From JAWKWH01 sp040830725 (lineage in GTDB: Bacteria; Pseudomonadota; Alphaproteobacteria; Rhizobiales; Rhizobiaceae): 64,000 nt of DNA. Where the stretch lies: the NCBI GenBank assembly GCA_040830725.1, contig JBFOMG010000023.1, positions 1 to 64,000 of the forward strand, in the 5' to 3' direction. A program made the position numbers and the translations under genes. A model generated the notes under the pieces. That model had not been told where the DNA came from. It did no database searches and saw only the letters and a list, made by a program, of their open reading frames with translations. Positions within the stretch are counted from its first letter, which is position 1. Each line of letters begins with the position of its first letter. Shown one piece after another: positions 1 to 8,962 of this stretch.

Positions 1-2
1 AT

Positions 3-89
3 CGCATTGTGGCAAGGGCGCTCGACCCGAAAGTGGCCCACGATATCCGGATGTCGGGCCACCCGGTGGGACTGGAAGAACTCAAATGA
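3..89 (+). CDS. C-terminal end of an unidentified protein (partial)
   Basis: Only the last 28 codons of this gene are inside the window; they end in TGA at 87-89 and the frame is open to the left edge. Its stop overlaps the start of the M24 peptidase gene in an ATGA arrangement, so the two are very probably co-transcribed and translationally coupled. The residues visible (ending GHPVGLEELK) are too few for me to name a family. Confidence 0.6.
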   Translation, partial: RIVARALDPKVAHDIRMSGHPVGLEELK

Positions 90-1192
90 GCGATTTATTT
101 GCCAGCCGCCGGGCCCGCTTGACCGACATAATAAGGGAAGCCGGACTTGGCGCCGTCGCGATCGTGCCGGGTCCAAACTTCTACTATCTTTCCGGGTTGC
201 ATTTTCATCTGATGGAGCGGCCAACCCTGCTGATCGTGCTGGCCTCCGGTGAAATTGCCGGAATTATACCGGAGCTTGAGCGGCTGAAATGGTCACATAC
301 ATTTCCCGATGCACAGACGTTTTACTGGCAGGACAAGGACGGGTTTGCCGGCGCATTTGCACAGGCTTCGGAAAATCTCGGCTCCCTTTCCATTGGCATC
401 GAAGGCCAACGAATGCGGGCTTTCGAGGCTGAGGTTCTCAGAGCGCATTTTGGAGACGATGCGATCAGCGATGCGCATGACGCACTGAGCGGTTTGAGAC
501 TGTCCAAAGACAGGACGGAAATTGAGGCTACCCAAAAGGCCATCAACATCAGCGAAGCAGCGCTTGCCGAGACCATTGACCACGTGAGAGCCGGGATGAG
601 CGAACGTGAAATCGCCGGGATTTTGAAGATACGCATCTTGGCGAACGGTGCAGACGGACTGGCTTTCGATCCGATTGTCCTGGCTGGCGGAAATTCTGCA
701 AATCCGCACGGGGTGTCCGGCGGTACGCAACTGATGGCCGGCGATCCGTTGCTGATTGATTTCGGGGCTCAATATGCCGGCTACAACGCCGACATCACGA
801 GGACATTTTTCTGCGGGCACCCAAAGGGCGATCACGCAGAGATTTATCAAACAGTTCTGGAAGCAAACGAGAAAGGCTGCTCGGTCGCAGGGCCGGAATT
901 AACGGCCCATGAGCTGGACGAAGCGGTGACTGGCGTATTGGCGCAGTCGCGCTTCGCCGATCTGATCGTGCACAAAACAGGGCATGGACTGGGTCTTGAT
1001 GTTCACGAAGCGCCGCAAGTGATGACCGGCAATCGTGCACAACTGGTCGAAGGTGCGCTGGTCACCATAGAGCCGGGTCTCTACCGGACTGGAGAAATCG
1101 GGGTCAGAATTGAGGATGACGTTTTGATGGAGGCAGGCGGTTGCCGCTCGCTCACGAGTTTCCCGCGCGAACTGACAGTGGTGGGTGGCTGA
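86..1192 (+). CDS. M24-family metallopeptidase (Xaa-Pro aminopeptidase-like)
   Basis: This 368-residue protein has the two-part layout of creatinase/prolidase-type enzymes, with an N-terminal creatinase-like domain (about 1-140) and a C-terminal pita-bread metal domain (about 145-365). All five expected metal ligands can be seen: D225, D236, H300, E329 and E343. It should therefore be a dinuclear-metal peptidase that removes an N-terminal residue from X-Pro peptides or hydrolyses a related amide; the exact substrate is not visible. The ATG overlaps the stop of the upstream gene, and the next gene starts 4 bp after its stop. The nearby Opp/Dpp-type importer makes a role in peptide use plausible, but that is inference. 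Confidence 0.85.
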   Translation: MSDLFASRRARLTDIIREAGLGAVAIVPGPNFYYLSGLHFHLMERPTLLIVLASGEIAGIIPELERLKWSHTFPDAQTFYWQDKDGFAGAFAQASENLGSLSIGIEGQRMRAFEAEVLRAHFGDDAISDAHDALSGLRLSKDRTEIEATQKAINISEAALAETIDHVRAGMSEREIAGILKIRILANGADGLAFDPIVLAGGNSANPHGVSGGTQLMAGDPLLIDFGAQYAGYNADITRTFFCGHPKGDHAEIYQTVLEANEKGCSVAGPELTAHELDEAVTGVLAQSRFADLIVHKTGHGLGLDVHEAPQVMTGNRAQLVEGALVTIEPGLYRTGEIGVRIEDDVLMEAGGCRSLTSFPRELTVVGG

Positions 1193-1196
1193 CAAA

Positions 1197-1676
1197 ATGA
1201 GCGGGATAGGTCAATTCATGGAGATTGCCGAGAGCGGATCACCTGAAGACATTTTCCGGCAATTGGATCAGCTGGTTCAGGAATCCATCGGTGCAATCAT
1301 TTTCACCTGCTCGACGTTTGATGCCCGCACGCGCATGGCAAGGCGCGTCTATACAAACCAGACAGATGCCTATCCGATATCCGGTTTGAAAGAGGTGACA
1401 CCCAATCTCTGGACCGAGGTTGTCTTGGATCGCGGTGAAACCTTCGTAGCCAATTCCATAAGCGATATCGCGCAGGTATTTCCCGATCACGAGCTGATCG
1501 CCCGTCTGGGCTGCGGCTCGGTCGTCAATTTGCCGGTAAAGCTTGCGTCCCGGTTTCTGGGCACCGTGAACATGCTGCATGAGCCGGATTACTTTACCGA
1601 GGAACGCATGGGGCGCCTGCCAATGATCAAGCCGGCGGCGGCGCTCGCGTTTGCTGCACTGACTTTGGAATTTTGA
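1197..1676 (+). CDS. GAF domain protein
   Basis: The product is a single GAF-type sensory fold of about 159 residues with no attached output domain. A core region around VVNLPVKLASRFLGTVNM resembles the central strands of GAF domains. I chose the ATG at 1197; an in-frame GTG at 1185 overlapping the upstream stop is also possible and would add four residues. It follows the M24 peptidase closely and probably belongs to the same transcript. GAF proteins of this stand-alone type are common in Hyphomicrobiales beside amino-acid or peptide metabolism genes; the ligand is unknown. The 125 bp to the convergent permease gene show no clear terminator. Confidence 0.75.
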   Translation: MSGIGQFMEIAESGSPEDIFRQLDQLVQESIGAIIFTCSTFDARTRMARRVYTNQTDAYPISGLKEVTPNLWTEVVLDRGETFVANSISDIAQVFPDHELIARLGCGSVVNLPVKLASRFLGTVNMLHEPDYFTEERMGRLPMIKPAAALAFAALTLEF

Positions 1677-1801
1677 TCAGGGATCAATTCATTGCTGGCA
1701 CAGCAGCAGCCGCTTCGGCGTCAGGATTTGTCTGACAAGCGCTTGGTCACGCGTGGGAATTTGACCAGACCCACACAAATCCAATGCAGCCTCGGCTTCG
1801 G

Positions 1802-2728
1802 TTACGACCTGAGACGGGGGTCCAGCGCATCGCGAAGTCCATCGCCGACGAAATTGACGCTCAACACGCTGAGTGAGATTGCCAAGCCTGGCCATATCAC
1901 CCGTTCGGGCGTAATCGCGATGAAGTTGACTCCGTCATAAAGCAGCCGGCCCCAGGTCGGGAAATCGGACGGGAAGCCCAGGCCGAGGAAGGAGAGCGCG
2001 CTTTCCGTGATGATTGCGTTGGCAATTCCAAGCGTCGCGGAAACCATAATGGGGCTCAAAACGTTTGGCAGAATGTGGCGCGAAATAATGCGCTGCTGCC
2101 GCGTCCCGATTGATCGGGCGGCAAGCACGAATTCCTGTTCCTTGACCGCCAGCACGTCACCACGAACAATGCGGGCAGTCTGCATCCAGCTGGTTATTCC
2201 GATAACGAATACGATCAAAAGGAATATACCCGTTTCAGGTCCGAACAGGTTCCTGAGTGTGTCCCGGAACAGCATAATGATGACCAGCAGAAGCGGCAGA
2301 AGCGGCAATGCAAGAAACAAATCGGTAAAACGCATCAGCGGCCCGTCAAGCCATTTGATAAACCCCGCCAGCACACCAATCAGCGTACCAAGGAACAGCG
2401 AAAGCAACATCGCAGTCACGCCGACAGCCAGCGAAATTCGCCCGCCGGCCAGAACCTGGGCAAACATGTCGCGCCCAAGATTGTCCGTGCCCATCGGGTG
2501 TTTGAAAGATGGGCCTTGGTTCTTTGATCGAATATCAAGGAACTGGGGATCGATGTCGTGGAAATAAGGCCCGACAACGATCATCAACACGATCGCAAAA
2601 AATATCACCGCGCCGGCGACGCCACCTTTGTGGGCCCGGAACTGACGCCAGACATCACCCCAAAGCGAGCGGGCTTCCGCGGTTTGCGCCTCGTCGATAC
2701 GTGATCCGGTGACCGGAGCGTCAGTCAT
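1802..2728 (-). CDS. ABC transporter permease, DppC/OppC type
   Basis: This is the second membrane subunit of an oligopeptide-type importer, with a hydrophobic helix near residues 30-50 and a transport domain carrying the permease (EAA-like) loop in the region of ALSFLGLGFPSDFPTWG. That loop and the C-terminal DGLRDALDPR tail are typical of the DppC family. I set the start at the ATG at 2728 (MTDAPVTG), which overlaps the stop of the DppB-type gene by 8 bp and indicates translational coupling; a longer frame upstream lacks support. It is the last gene of the operon that begins at 7667. The substrate class could be peptides, opines or oligosaccharides. Confidence 0.9.
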   Translation of the reverse strand: MTDAPVTGSRIDEAQTAEARSLWGDVWRQFRAHKGGVAGAVIFFAIVLMIVVGPYFHDIDPQFLDIRSKNQGPSFKHPMGTDNLGRDMFAQVLAGGRISLAVGVTAMLLSLFLGTLIGVLAGFIKWLDGPLMRFTDLFLALPLLPLLLVIIMLFRDTLRNLFGPETGIFLLIVFVIGITSWMQTARIVRGDVLAVKEQEFVLAARSIGTRQQRIISRHILPNVLSPIMVSATLGIANAIITESALSFLGLGFPSDFPTWGRLLYDGVNFIAITPERVIWPGLAISLSVLSVNFVGDGLRDALDPRLRS

Positions 2729-3734
2729 AGCGTATCCTCGGATCGAGAATGCCGTAAAGTACGTCGGCAATCAGGTTGAACAGGATGATCAGGACCGCGA
2801 AGATGAAAGTAAGTGTCTGAACCAGCGGGATATCGGCGCCCTGGATGCCGATGATCAACAACTGGCCCAACCCGTTCACACGGAAAATCTGCTCGGTGAT
2901 GATCGCGCCGGAGAAGATCTGCGGGATACCAAGGGCGATTACGGTGATAACTGGAATCATGCTGTTTCTGAGAACATGGATCAGGAGCACGATTGTCTCG
3001 GACATGCCTTTTGCTCGAGCCGTTCGGACATAATCCATATTGAGATTGTCAAGCATCGACGCGCGCACGAATCGCGAAAGCTGCGCAGCGTTGAAAAATG
3101 CCAGCACCATGACCGGCATGATCATCTGTTTGACCTGTACCCAGAAACTGGAGAGATCCGTCACTTCGTGGGTGGTGTCGTAGATTGACGGCAACCATTG
3201 CAGTTGAACACTGAAGATGACGATCAGCACAACGCCGGTAAAGAATGTCGGAACGGAGAAACCGACCATGGATACGAACGAGCCGATCTGATCGAAGATC
3301 GAATATTGCTTGTAGGCGGAGATAATACCGATCGGCAGCGCAATCAGGATACCGACCACGTAAGACATGCCGACAACCCAAAGCGTCTGCGGCATGCGCT
3401 CGACGATCAGATCGACCACTGGGCTTCTTGTTGCCCAGGATCGTATCCGCAACCGGTCTTCAGATCCGGCAAATTCGAACCCGAACAGCTGCTCGACCAC
3501 ATTGAGCGGTTCATTGATGAAAAACTGTTCCAGCCATTTCATGTACCGAATGTGAAATGGCTGACCCAGGCCAAGATTTTCCCTGATCTGTTCACGCACG
3601 TCCGGCGGGATCGTCAGCGGCAGATTGCCGGTCGGATCGTTGGGTGCCAGATCCAAAAGCGCAAAGATGATGAAGCTGATGACCAACAACGTTGGTACAG
3701 CGAACATCAATCGCCTGAACGTGAAGTTCAGCAT
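2721..3734 (-). CDS. ABC transporter permease, DppB/OppB type
   Basis: The 337-residue protein starts with the family-typical N-terminus (a short cytoplasmic stretch, then a long helix at about 9-28) and has the large periplasmic loop between helices 1 and 2, followed by the permease domain with five further helices. The C-terminal GILDPRIRYD tail is characteristic of DppB. It pairs with the following DppC-type protein to form the membrane channel. It starts 97 bp downstream of the substrate-binding-protein gene, and a hairpin at 3790-3817 sits in that gap, so it is probably expressed below the level of the binding protein. Confidence 0.9.
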   Translation of the reverse strand: MLNFTFRRLMFAVPTLLVISFIIFALLDLAPNDPTGNLPLTIPPDVREQIRENLGLGQPFHIRYMKWLEQFFINEPLNVVEQLFGFEFAGSEDRLRIRSWATRSPVVDLIVERMPQTLWVVGMSYVVGILIALPIGIISAYKQYSIFDQIGSFVSMVGFSVPTFFTGVVLIVIFSVQLQWLPSIYDTTHEVTDLSSFWVQVKQMIMPVMVLAFFNAAQLSRFVRASMLDNLNMDYVRTARAKGMSETIVLLIHVLRNSMIPVITVIALGIPQIFSGAIITEQIFRVNGLGQLLIIGIQGADIPLVQTLTFIFAVLIILFNLIADVLYGILDPRIRYD

Positions 3735-3789
3735 CCCGCACCCCCATTACATGCACGATCTTCGATCTGGGACCGCACACTATCTATTG

Positions 3790-3817
3790 AAAAGCCCGCA
3801 CATTTGCGCGGGCTTTT
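3790..3817 (-). terminator. Hairpin between binding-protein and permease genes (partial terminator)
   Basis: Arms AAAAGCCCGC (3790-3799) and GCGGGCTTTT (3808-3817) are perfectly complementary around an 8-nt loop. Read on the minus strand the stem ends in TTTT followed by CAATAG. It lies directly after the stop of the binding-protein gene and before the permease genes, so it probably ends most transcripts or protects their 3' ends and raises binding protein over permease. Confidence 0.7.
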
Positions 3818-3831
3818 CATGTGTCAGATCA

Positions 3832-5532
3832 TTAGTTGGCGCGGGACCAGTCTTCGATGTTCCACAGCTCGGAATCCCAGCTGTTCATCCGAACACCTTC
3901 AAGCGTGACAGAGTGCGCGGACACATCGCCACGGTGAATGAGCGGAATCATTGCGCCAAAGTCCATGAGCATATCGTTCATCTTCATGGCCAGTGCCGCC
4001 CGGTCATCGAGCGCCGCTGTCTTGCCCATTTCGGCGGAGAGCTTGTCATACTCTTCATTGCAGTAGCGCGGCATGTTGTTGCCCAGCCACTGGTTGGCCG
4101 GCGTAGGTGCTTCGGCGCAGATCCAGTTTGCCATATATTTTTCCGGATCGGTCCCGTCGAAATTGTTCGTGTACATTTCAATATCCGCGAAGAATTTCTG
4201 GAACGTGTCAGGGCTCGACTGATCGCCGCCGAAGAACACGGCTGCATCGATGTTACGCAGTTCCGTTTCGACACCGATTGCCGACCACATCTGCTTGATC
4301 AGCGCCTGTGTTCCCTGACGAACCGAGTTGGTCGACGTTTGGTAGAGTATCGAGAGCCGTACCCCGTCCTTAGCCCGGATCCCGTCAGAACCACGTGCCC
4401 AGCCAGCGTCATCGAGCAGCTTGTTGGCCGCATCGACATCCTGTGTCTTGCACCAATCGTTGTTGGTCGAGGCATAGATCGCCGGGGCGGGAAGCACGTT
4501 GCAGGTTACCTGACCAGCCGCACCATAGCCGGCATCGACCAAGATCTGACGGTCAATTGCCAGCGACAGAGCCCGGCGAACCGCGGGATCACTCAGGAAT
4601 GGGTGTGGGTGTTTTGCGGTGGCCCGCTCATCGCCCAGTGCCGGATCCGGATTGGTCAGGTTGACCATCAAGCGCTCAACGGATGTTCCAAACGAAGTAA
4701 CGACCTTGCCCTTTCCGGCAGCCGCCATCTGCGCCAGCACTTCCGGCTCAACCTGCAGATTCCAAGCGTAATCGAACTCGCCGGTTTCCAGCACGGAGCG
4801 GGCTGCCGAAGCAGCGTCGCCACCACCCTTGAATGTTGCTGTAGCAAAAGCGGGTTTGGCCGGATCGCGATACATCGGATTGGCTTCGTAGGTCACAACG
4901 TCATTGGCCTTGAACTCAACAACCTTGAAGGGACCGGTTCCGATTGGGTTAAAATTCTGATCCGTGCACTCCGGCGCCTTTGCACCCATGCAATCCTTGA
5001 ACTGCGCAGCCTGGATGATTGGAGCCGTGGTTCCTACGAAAGGGCCGTAGGGAAACGGCTTTGGCACACCAAACGTAATCTTGACAGTCAGATTATCAAC
5101 GGCTTCCACGTTGGACACATCGGTGAAGTTGGACAGTGCATTGCAGCCACCTGCTGGATCCATGCAATAATTCGCCGAAAAGACCACGTCGTTGGCAGTC
5201 AGCGGGCTGCCATCGGACCAGACGACACCTTCTTTCAGCTTCCACGTGATCGAGGTCAAATCGGCGGAAACACCGCCATTTTCAACCGTTGGAATTTCCG
5301 ACGCCAGAGCCGGAACCATGTTGCCGTTTTCATCATAGTAGGCGAGAGGTTCCAGTACCATCGAGGAAGACTCGATATCCTTGGTGCCGCCGGACAGATA
5401 CGGATTCAGGATCGATGCGGCCTGCCAATAGATAATGTTGAGATGGCCGTCGCTTCCCCGCTCGGCGCTTGCCGCAGAGGTCATTGCGAACGCTGCCGCT
5501 GAAGCAAGCAATAATGTTCTGATTTTCATCAT
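3832..5532 (-). CDS. Periplasmic substrate-binding protein of a peptide/opine-type ABC importer
   Basis: This is a family 5 extracellular solute-binding protein of 566 residues. I chose the ATG at 5532 because it gives a classic Sec signal peptide (MMKIRT, then a hydrophobic run, then AASA) and has GGGAGAAC just upstream; the longer frame would add 22 charged residues before the signal. The two large lobes typical of DppA/OppA follow. It contains several cysteines (for example MDPAGGCNAL and KDCMGAKAPEC) that may form disulfides in the periplasm. It is the third gene of the operon, after the two ATPase genes, and is separated from the permease genes by the hairpin at 3790-3817. Confidence 0.9.
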   Translation of the reverse strand: MMKIRTLLLASAAAFAMTSAASAERGSDGHLNIIYWQAASILNPYLSGGTKDIESSSMVLEPLAYYDENGNMVPALASEIPTVENGGVSADLTSITWKLKEGVVWSDGSPLTANDVVFSANYCMDPAGGCNALSNFTDVSNVEAVDNLTVKITFGVPKPFPYGPFVGTTAPIIQAAQFKDCMGAKAPECTDQNFNPIGTGPFKVVEFKANDVVTYEANPMYRDPAKPAFATATFKGGGDAASAARSVLETGEFDYAWNLQVEPEVLAQMAAAGKGKVVTSFGTSVERLMVNLTNPDPALGDERATAKHPHPFLSDPAVRRALSLAIDRQILVDAGYGAAGQVTCNVLPAPAIYASTNNDWCKTQDVDAANKLLDDAGWARGSDGIRAKDGVRLSILYQTSTNSVRQGTQALIKQMWSAIGVETELRNIDAAVFFGGDQSSPDTFQKFFADIEMYTNNFDGTDPEKYMANWICAEAPTPANQWLGNNMPRYCNEEYDKLSAEMGKTAALDDRAALAMKMNDMLMDFGAMIPLIHRGDVSAHSVTLEGVRMNSWDSELWNIEDWSRAN

Positions 5533-5635
5533 GTTCTCCCGATTTTGTTGTCTTTTGACTTCCTGGTTTGCGCGTCGTTGGTGTTTTCGCGCTGTCATAC
5601 CGGTGCCGGTTGGAATTCTTATTGTCCTCCTTCAG

Positions 5636-6652
5636 TTACTCGGCAAAATGGCAGGCGACATGGTGACCGCGTCCCAGTTGTCGCCAAGTTGGCATCACTT
5701 CATTGCATTTGGCAACCGCAATCGGACACCGTGTGCAGAAACGGCAGCCCTCGGGCGGATTGGCGGCGCCCGGCACGTCACCGGTCAACAATATGCGTTC
5801 CCGTTGCACCTCGATTTCCGGATCCGGAATCGGCACCGCAGACAAGAGCGCTTGCGTGTATGGATGTTTGGGCGAGGAAAACAGCTCGTCGACCGGCGCG
5901 AGTTCGGCAATCTTGCCAAGATACATCACGGCCACATGGTCGGCGAAATGCCTTACCATCGACAGGTCGTGGCTGATAAACAGGTAGGTCAGTCCGAGCC
6001 GGTCTTGCAATTCTTCAAGAAGATTAATGACTTGCGCCTGGATTGAGACATCGAGCGCCGCGATCGGCTCATCACAGACGATCAGGTCAGGATCAAGTGC
6101 CAGGGCGCGAGCGATACCGATACGCTGACGCTGGCCGCCCGAGAATTCGTGCGGATAGCGATCGGCGAATTTCGGGTTGAGTCCGACCGCATCCAGAAGC
6201 TCCTGCACGCGGGCCTGCTTGGCTGCTCCCCGTACGCGTCCATGCTCTTCCAGCGGCTCAGCGATAATCGATCCGACCGTCATCCTGGGATTGAGGCAGG
6301 CTTGCGGGTCCTGAAATATCATCTGCATACGCGGACGCATGTCGCGTAGCTCAGAACCATGCAGGGCGGTGATGTCGACGCCGTCAAAATACACCTGACC
6401 GGTGGTTGGCTCATACAACCGCATGATCACGCGCCCGGTGGTAGATTTTCCACATCCGCTTTCACCCACCAAACCGAGCGTTTGCCCGCGTTTTATGTCG
6501 AAGCTGACATCGTCCAGCGCCTTGATCGATCCCACTTGACGGCGGATAACACCCTTGTAGATCGGGAAATGCATGCTGATATTGCGCACGCTCAGCACCG
6601 CATCCTTGTCCGGTGGTGCGTGGTTGCCTGAAGCCATTCCGTCTTCAAGCAT
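5636..6652 (-). CDS. ABC transporter ATP-binding protein, DppF/OppF type
   Basis: The protein carries Walker A (GLVGESGCGKSTTGR), the ABC signature (FSGGQRQRIGIARAL), Walker B (DLIVCDEPIAALD) and the C-terminal OppF extension with the cysteine cluster RFCTRCPIAVAKC, a feature of this family that may bind an iron-sulfur cluster. I set the start at the ATG at 6652, which overlaps the previous ATPase gene by 8 bp; the longer frame would need a TTG. It forms the heterodimeric ATPase of the importer with the gene just upstream. Confidence 0.92.
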   Translation of the reverse strand: MLEDGMASGNHAPPDKDAVLSVRNISMHFPIYKGVIRRQVGSIKALDDVSFDIKRGQTLGLVGESGCGKSTTGRVIMRLYEPTTGQVYFDGVDITALHGSELRDMRPRMQMIFQDPQACLNPRMTVGSIIAEPLEEHGRVRGAAKQARVQELLDAVGLNPKFADRYPHEFSGGQRQRIGIARALALDPDLIVCDEPIAALDVSIQAQVINLLEELQDRLGLTYLFISHDLSMVRHFADHVAVMYLGKIAELAPVDELFSSPKHPYTQALLSAVPIPDPEIEVQRERILLTGDVPGAANPPEGCRFCTRCPIAVAKCNEVMPTWRQLGRGHHVACHFAE

Positions 6653-7667
6653 CGGCTGGTTCTCTTTCTTCAGCGGCGACAAGCCAGCAAGCCGCGTCGT
6701 GTCCGTCGCTCACAGGCAAAAGCGCAGGGTTTTCTCCAAGACAGCGATCGGTCACGTAGCGGCACCGCGGGGCAAACGGGCAAGCCTTGGGAAACGCGGT
6801 CATCAACGGAGGTTGTCCGCCAATGCTGGTCAGCTTCTCGTCCCGCTCGCCGGACAGACTGGGCAACGTTTCCAGCAATGCCTGCGTGTAGGGATGCTTC
6901 GGGTTTGAATAGAGTTCATTCACCGTCGCCCGCTCAACAACGGACCCCGCATACATGACCATTACACGGTCGGCGATTCCGGCCACAACGCCCAAATCAT
7001 GGGTGATCCAGACGATCGCCATTCCAAGTTCCTGTCGCAGCCTTTTTATCAATTCAACGATCTGTGCCTGAATTGTGACATCGAGCGCCGTGGTAGGTTC
7101 GTCTGCGATCAACACTTTCGGGTCGCAGGCCAGTGCGATGGCGATCATGACCCTTTGGCGCATGCCGCCGGAAAACTGGTGCGGATAGTCGTTGATCCGT
7201 TCCGCCGCCTTGGGAATACCGACCAATTCGAGCAGTTCTATTGCGCGCGCCCTGGCTGCTTTTTTTGCCAGGCCGAGGTGCTCTCGCAATGGCTCAATCA
7301 GCTGATAGCCAACCGTGAATACCGGATTGAGCGATGTCATCGGATCTTGGAAAATAAACCCGATATCCCCGCCGCGAATCGCGCGCAATTCTTCAGGTCC
7401 CAGTTGCAAAAGATCCCTGCCGTCGAGTTTGGCAGTACCGGATACTATCTGGGCTGGTGGCATCGGGAGAAGCTTCATCAGCGCCATCATGGTGACGCTT
7501 TTTCCAGAACCGCTTTCGCCAACAACACCGAGCAGTTCGCCCGGCTTGAGGCTGAAACTGACACCGTTTACCGCGTAGATATTGGTTTCCCGCGTTCTGA
7601 ACACGGTTTGAAGATCAGAAACTTCCAAGACCGGCTTATTATTATTGATCCCGGACTCCACGCTCAC
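6645..7667 (-). CDS. ABC transporter ATP-binding protein, DppD/OppD type
   Basis: First gene of the five-gene importer operon. Walker A (GVVGESGSGKSVTMMAL), signature (FSGGMRQRVMIAIAL), Walker B (KVLIADEPTTALD) and the C-terminal oligopeptide-transporter extension with ACPFAPRCRYVTDRC are all present. I chose the GTG at 7667, which is preceded by a strong GGGGGAAGG; a longer frame needs a TTG at 7712 without such a site. The 154 bp upstream separate it from the divergently transcribed lyxose-isomerase-like gene and should hold both promoters; I could not single out convincing -35/-10 pairs there. Confidence 0.92.
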   Translation of the reverse strand: MSVESGINNNKPVLEVSDLQTVFRTRETNIYAVNGVSFSLKPGELLGVVGESGSGKSVTMMALMKLLPMPPAQIVSGTAKLDGRDLLQLGPEELRAIRGGDIGFIFQDPMTSLNPVFTVGYQLIEPLREHLGLAKKAARARAIELLELVGIPKAAERINDYPHQFSGGMRQRVMIAIALACDPKVLIADEPTTALDVTIQAQIVELIKRLRQELGMAIVWITHDLGVVAGIADRVMVMYAGSVVERATVNELYSNPKHPYTQALLETLPSLSGERDEKLTSIGGQPPLMTAFPKACPFAPRCRYVTDRCLGENPALLPVSDGHDAACWLVAAEEREPADA

Positions 7668-7821
7668 ACACCTTCCCCCACAGTTGGTGGCAATACTGTA
7701 GCCATTCCGCAATCAGGTGCAACACAATCCTTTGTCAGTCGCTTGACGATGCGGAAATGCTGGCGATATCACGGCTGCAATCAGTCCTAACTGGCAGCCC
7801 GCCTCGGATGAAGGACCAGCC

Positions 7822-8505
7822 ATGAAACGATCACTGATCAACGAAATCATTACTGAGTCGGACAAATTCATCGGCTCGTTTGGCTATGTACTACCTCCGT
7901 TTGCCTATTGGTCACCGGCAGAAATGCTGGCCAAACGATCCCGGATCAGCGGTATTGTCGATGCGCGCCTGGGTTGGGACATTACCGATTACGGCTGCGG
8001 CCGGTTCGACGAGTTGGGCTTGTTTCTGTTCACCGTCCGCAACGGCAATGTAGCAGATCTGCAAGCTGGCTCCGGCATGCTCTATGCCGAGAAAATCATG
8101 ATCTCGAAGAAAAATCAGCTGTCGCCGATGCACCGGCACGTCATCAAGGCTGAGGACATTATCAATCGCGGTGGCGGAGAGTTGATCATCGAACTGTTCC
8201 AGTCTGATAGCGAAGGCAACCTGGATGAAACGACGCCTGTTTCAGTTCCGTGCGACGGTATTATGCGCCAACTGCCGCCTGGTGGCCACTTGCGACTGGC
8301 AGCAGGTGAAAGTGTGACCCTGCTGCCGGGCGTCTGGCACGCTTTTTGGGCGGAAAAGAGCGATGTCCTGATCGGCGAAGTATCGACTGTAAATGACGAT
8401 ATGACCGACAACATATTTCGAGATCCAATCAGCCGTTTTTCGGATGTTGAGGAAAATGTGGAGCCAACCCACCTTCTGGTTTCCGATTATCCCAAATGGC
8501 TCTAA
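7822..8505 (+). CDS. D-lyxose/D-mannose isomerase family cupin
   Basis: This 227-residue protein matches the length and sequence style of bacterial D-lyxose isomerases (EC 5.3.1.15), which interconvert D-lyxose with D-xylulose and D-mannose with D-fructose using a divalent metal. The metal-binding cupin set is visible as H104, H106, E111 and H173, in the stretches PMHRHVIKAEDIINRGGG and LLPGVWHAFW. It is transcribed away from the ABC importer operon. Members of the Opp/Dpp family can carry sugars as well as peptides, so a sugar link is possible but unproven. Confidence 0.85.
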   Translation: MKRSLINEIITESDKFIGSFGYVLPPFAYWSPAEMLAKRSRISGIVDARLGWDITDYGCGRFDELGLFLFTVRNGNVADLQAGSGMLYAEKIMISKKNQLSPMHRHVIKAEDIINRGGGELIIELFQSDSEGNLDETTPVSVPCDGIMRQLPPGGHLRLAAGESVTLLPGVWHAFWAEKSDVLIGEVSTVNDDMTDNIFRDPISRFSDVEENVEPTHLLVSDYPKWL

Positions 8506-8588
8506 AAGCTTGAACCCTCCGAGGCACGAACGTATCTGGAATTTCTAGCGGTTGATGATTGCCGTGCAAGATAGTTTGAGGAAACAAC

Positions 8589-8855
8589 ATGAGCGGCGGT
8601 CTCACCCGATTTCTTGGCGACACACCGTTTCGCACTGTTGTGAAACTTGCTGTCATTTCCTTTGTCGTCGGCGTCATCATGACGGCGCTCGATCTGACGG
8701 TATTCGACTTTTTTGATGGTCTTCGCGAGTTCATTATCCGGGTCTGGAATATGGGGTTTGCCGCAATCGAGCGATTTGCCGGGTACTTCGTACTGGGTGC
8801 GGCCATTGTTATTCCGGCGTTTTTGATCATCCGGCTGCTCAAATTTCGCCGTTAG
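8589..8855 (+). CDS. Small inner-membrane protein (DUF6460-like)
   Basis: This 88-residue protein has two hydrophobic helices, about residues 20-40 (KLAVISFVVGVIMTAL) and 65-83 (YFVLGAAIVIPAFLII), separated by an amphipathic stretch with FFDGLREFIIRVWNMG. The pattern fits a small integral membrane family that I associate with Hyphomicrobiales. A TTGAGGAAACAAC stretch immediately before the ATG supplies the ribosome-binding site. No function is known to me. It lies between the isomerase and the MATE exporter on the same strand. Confidence 0.75.
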   Translation: MSGGLTRFLGDTPFRTVVKLAVISFVVGVIMTALDLTVFDFFDGLREFIIRVWNMGFAAIERFAGYFVLGAAIVIPAFLIIRLLKFRR

Positions 8856-8962
8856 ATGCTGAATTCTTCATTCCCAATCCAAGCGCCCGGCTTTCTCATT
8901 GAAAATGAGCGGCATACCGGCGATGCCAAAATCGACCGGCACAGTTTTCCATTGGGTGAACC

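Noticed and set aside
3625..5502. Long plus-strand open frame of 625 codons
   Set aside because: It lies opposite a clear binding-protein gene, has no family motifs, and its residues are those expected from the complement of a real gene.
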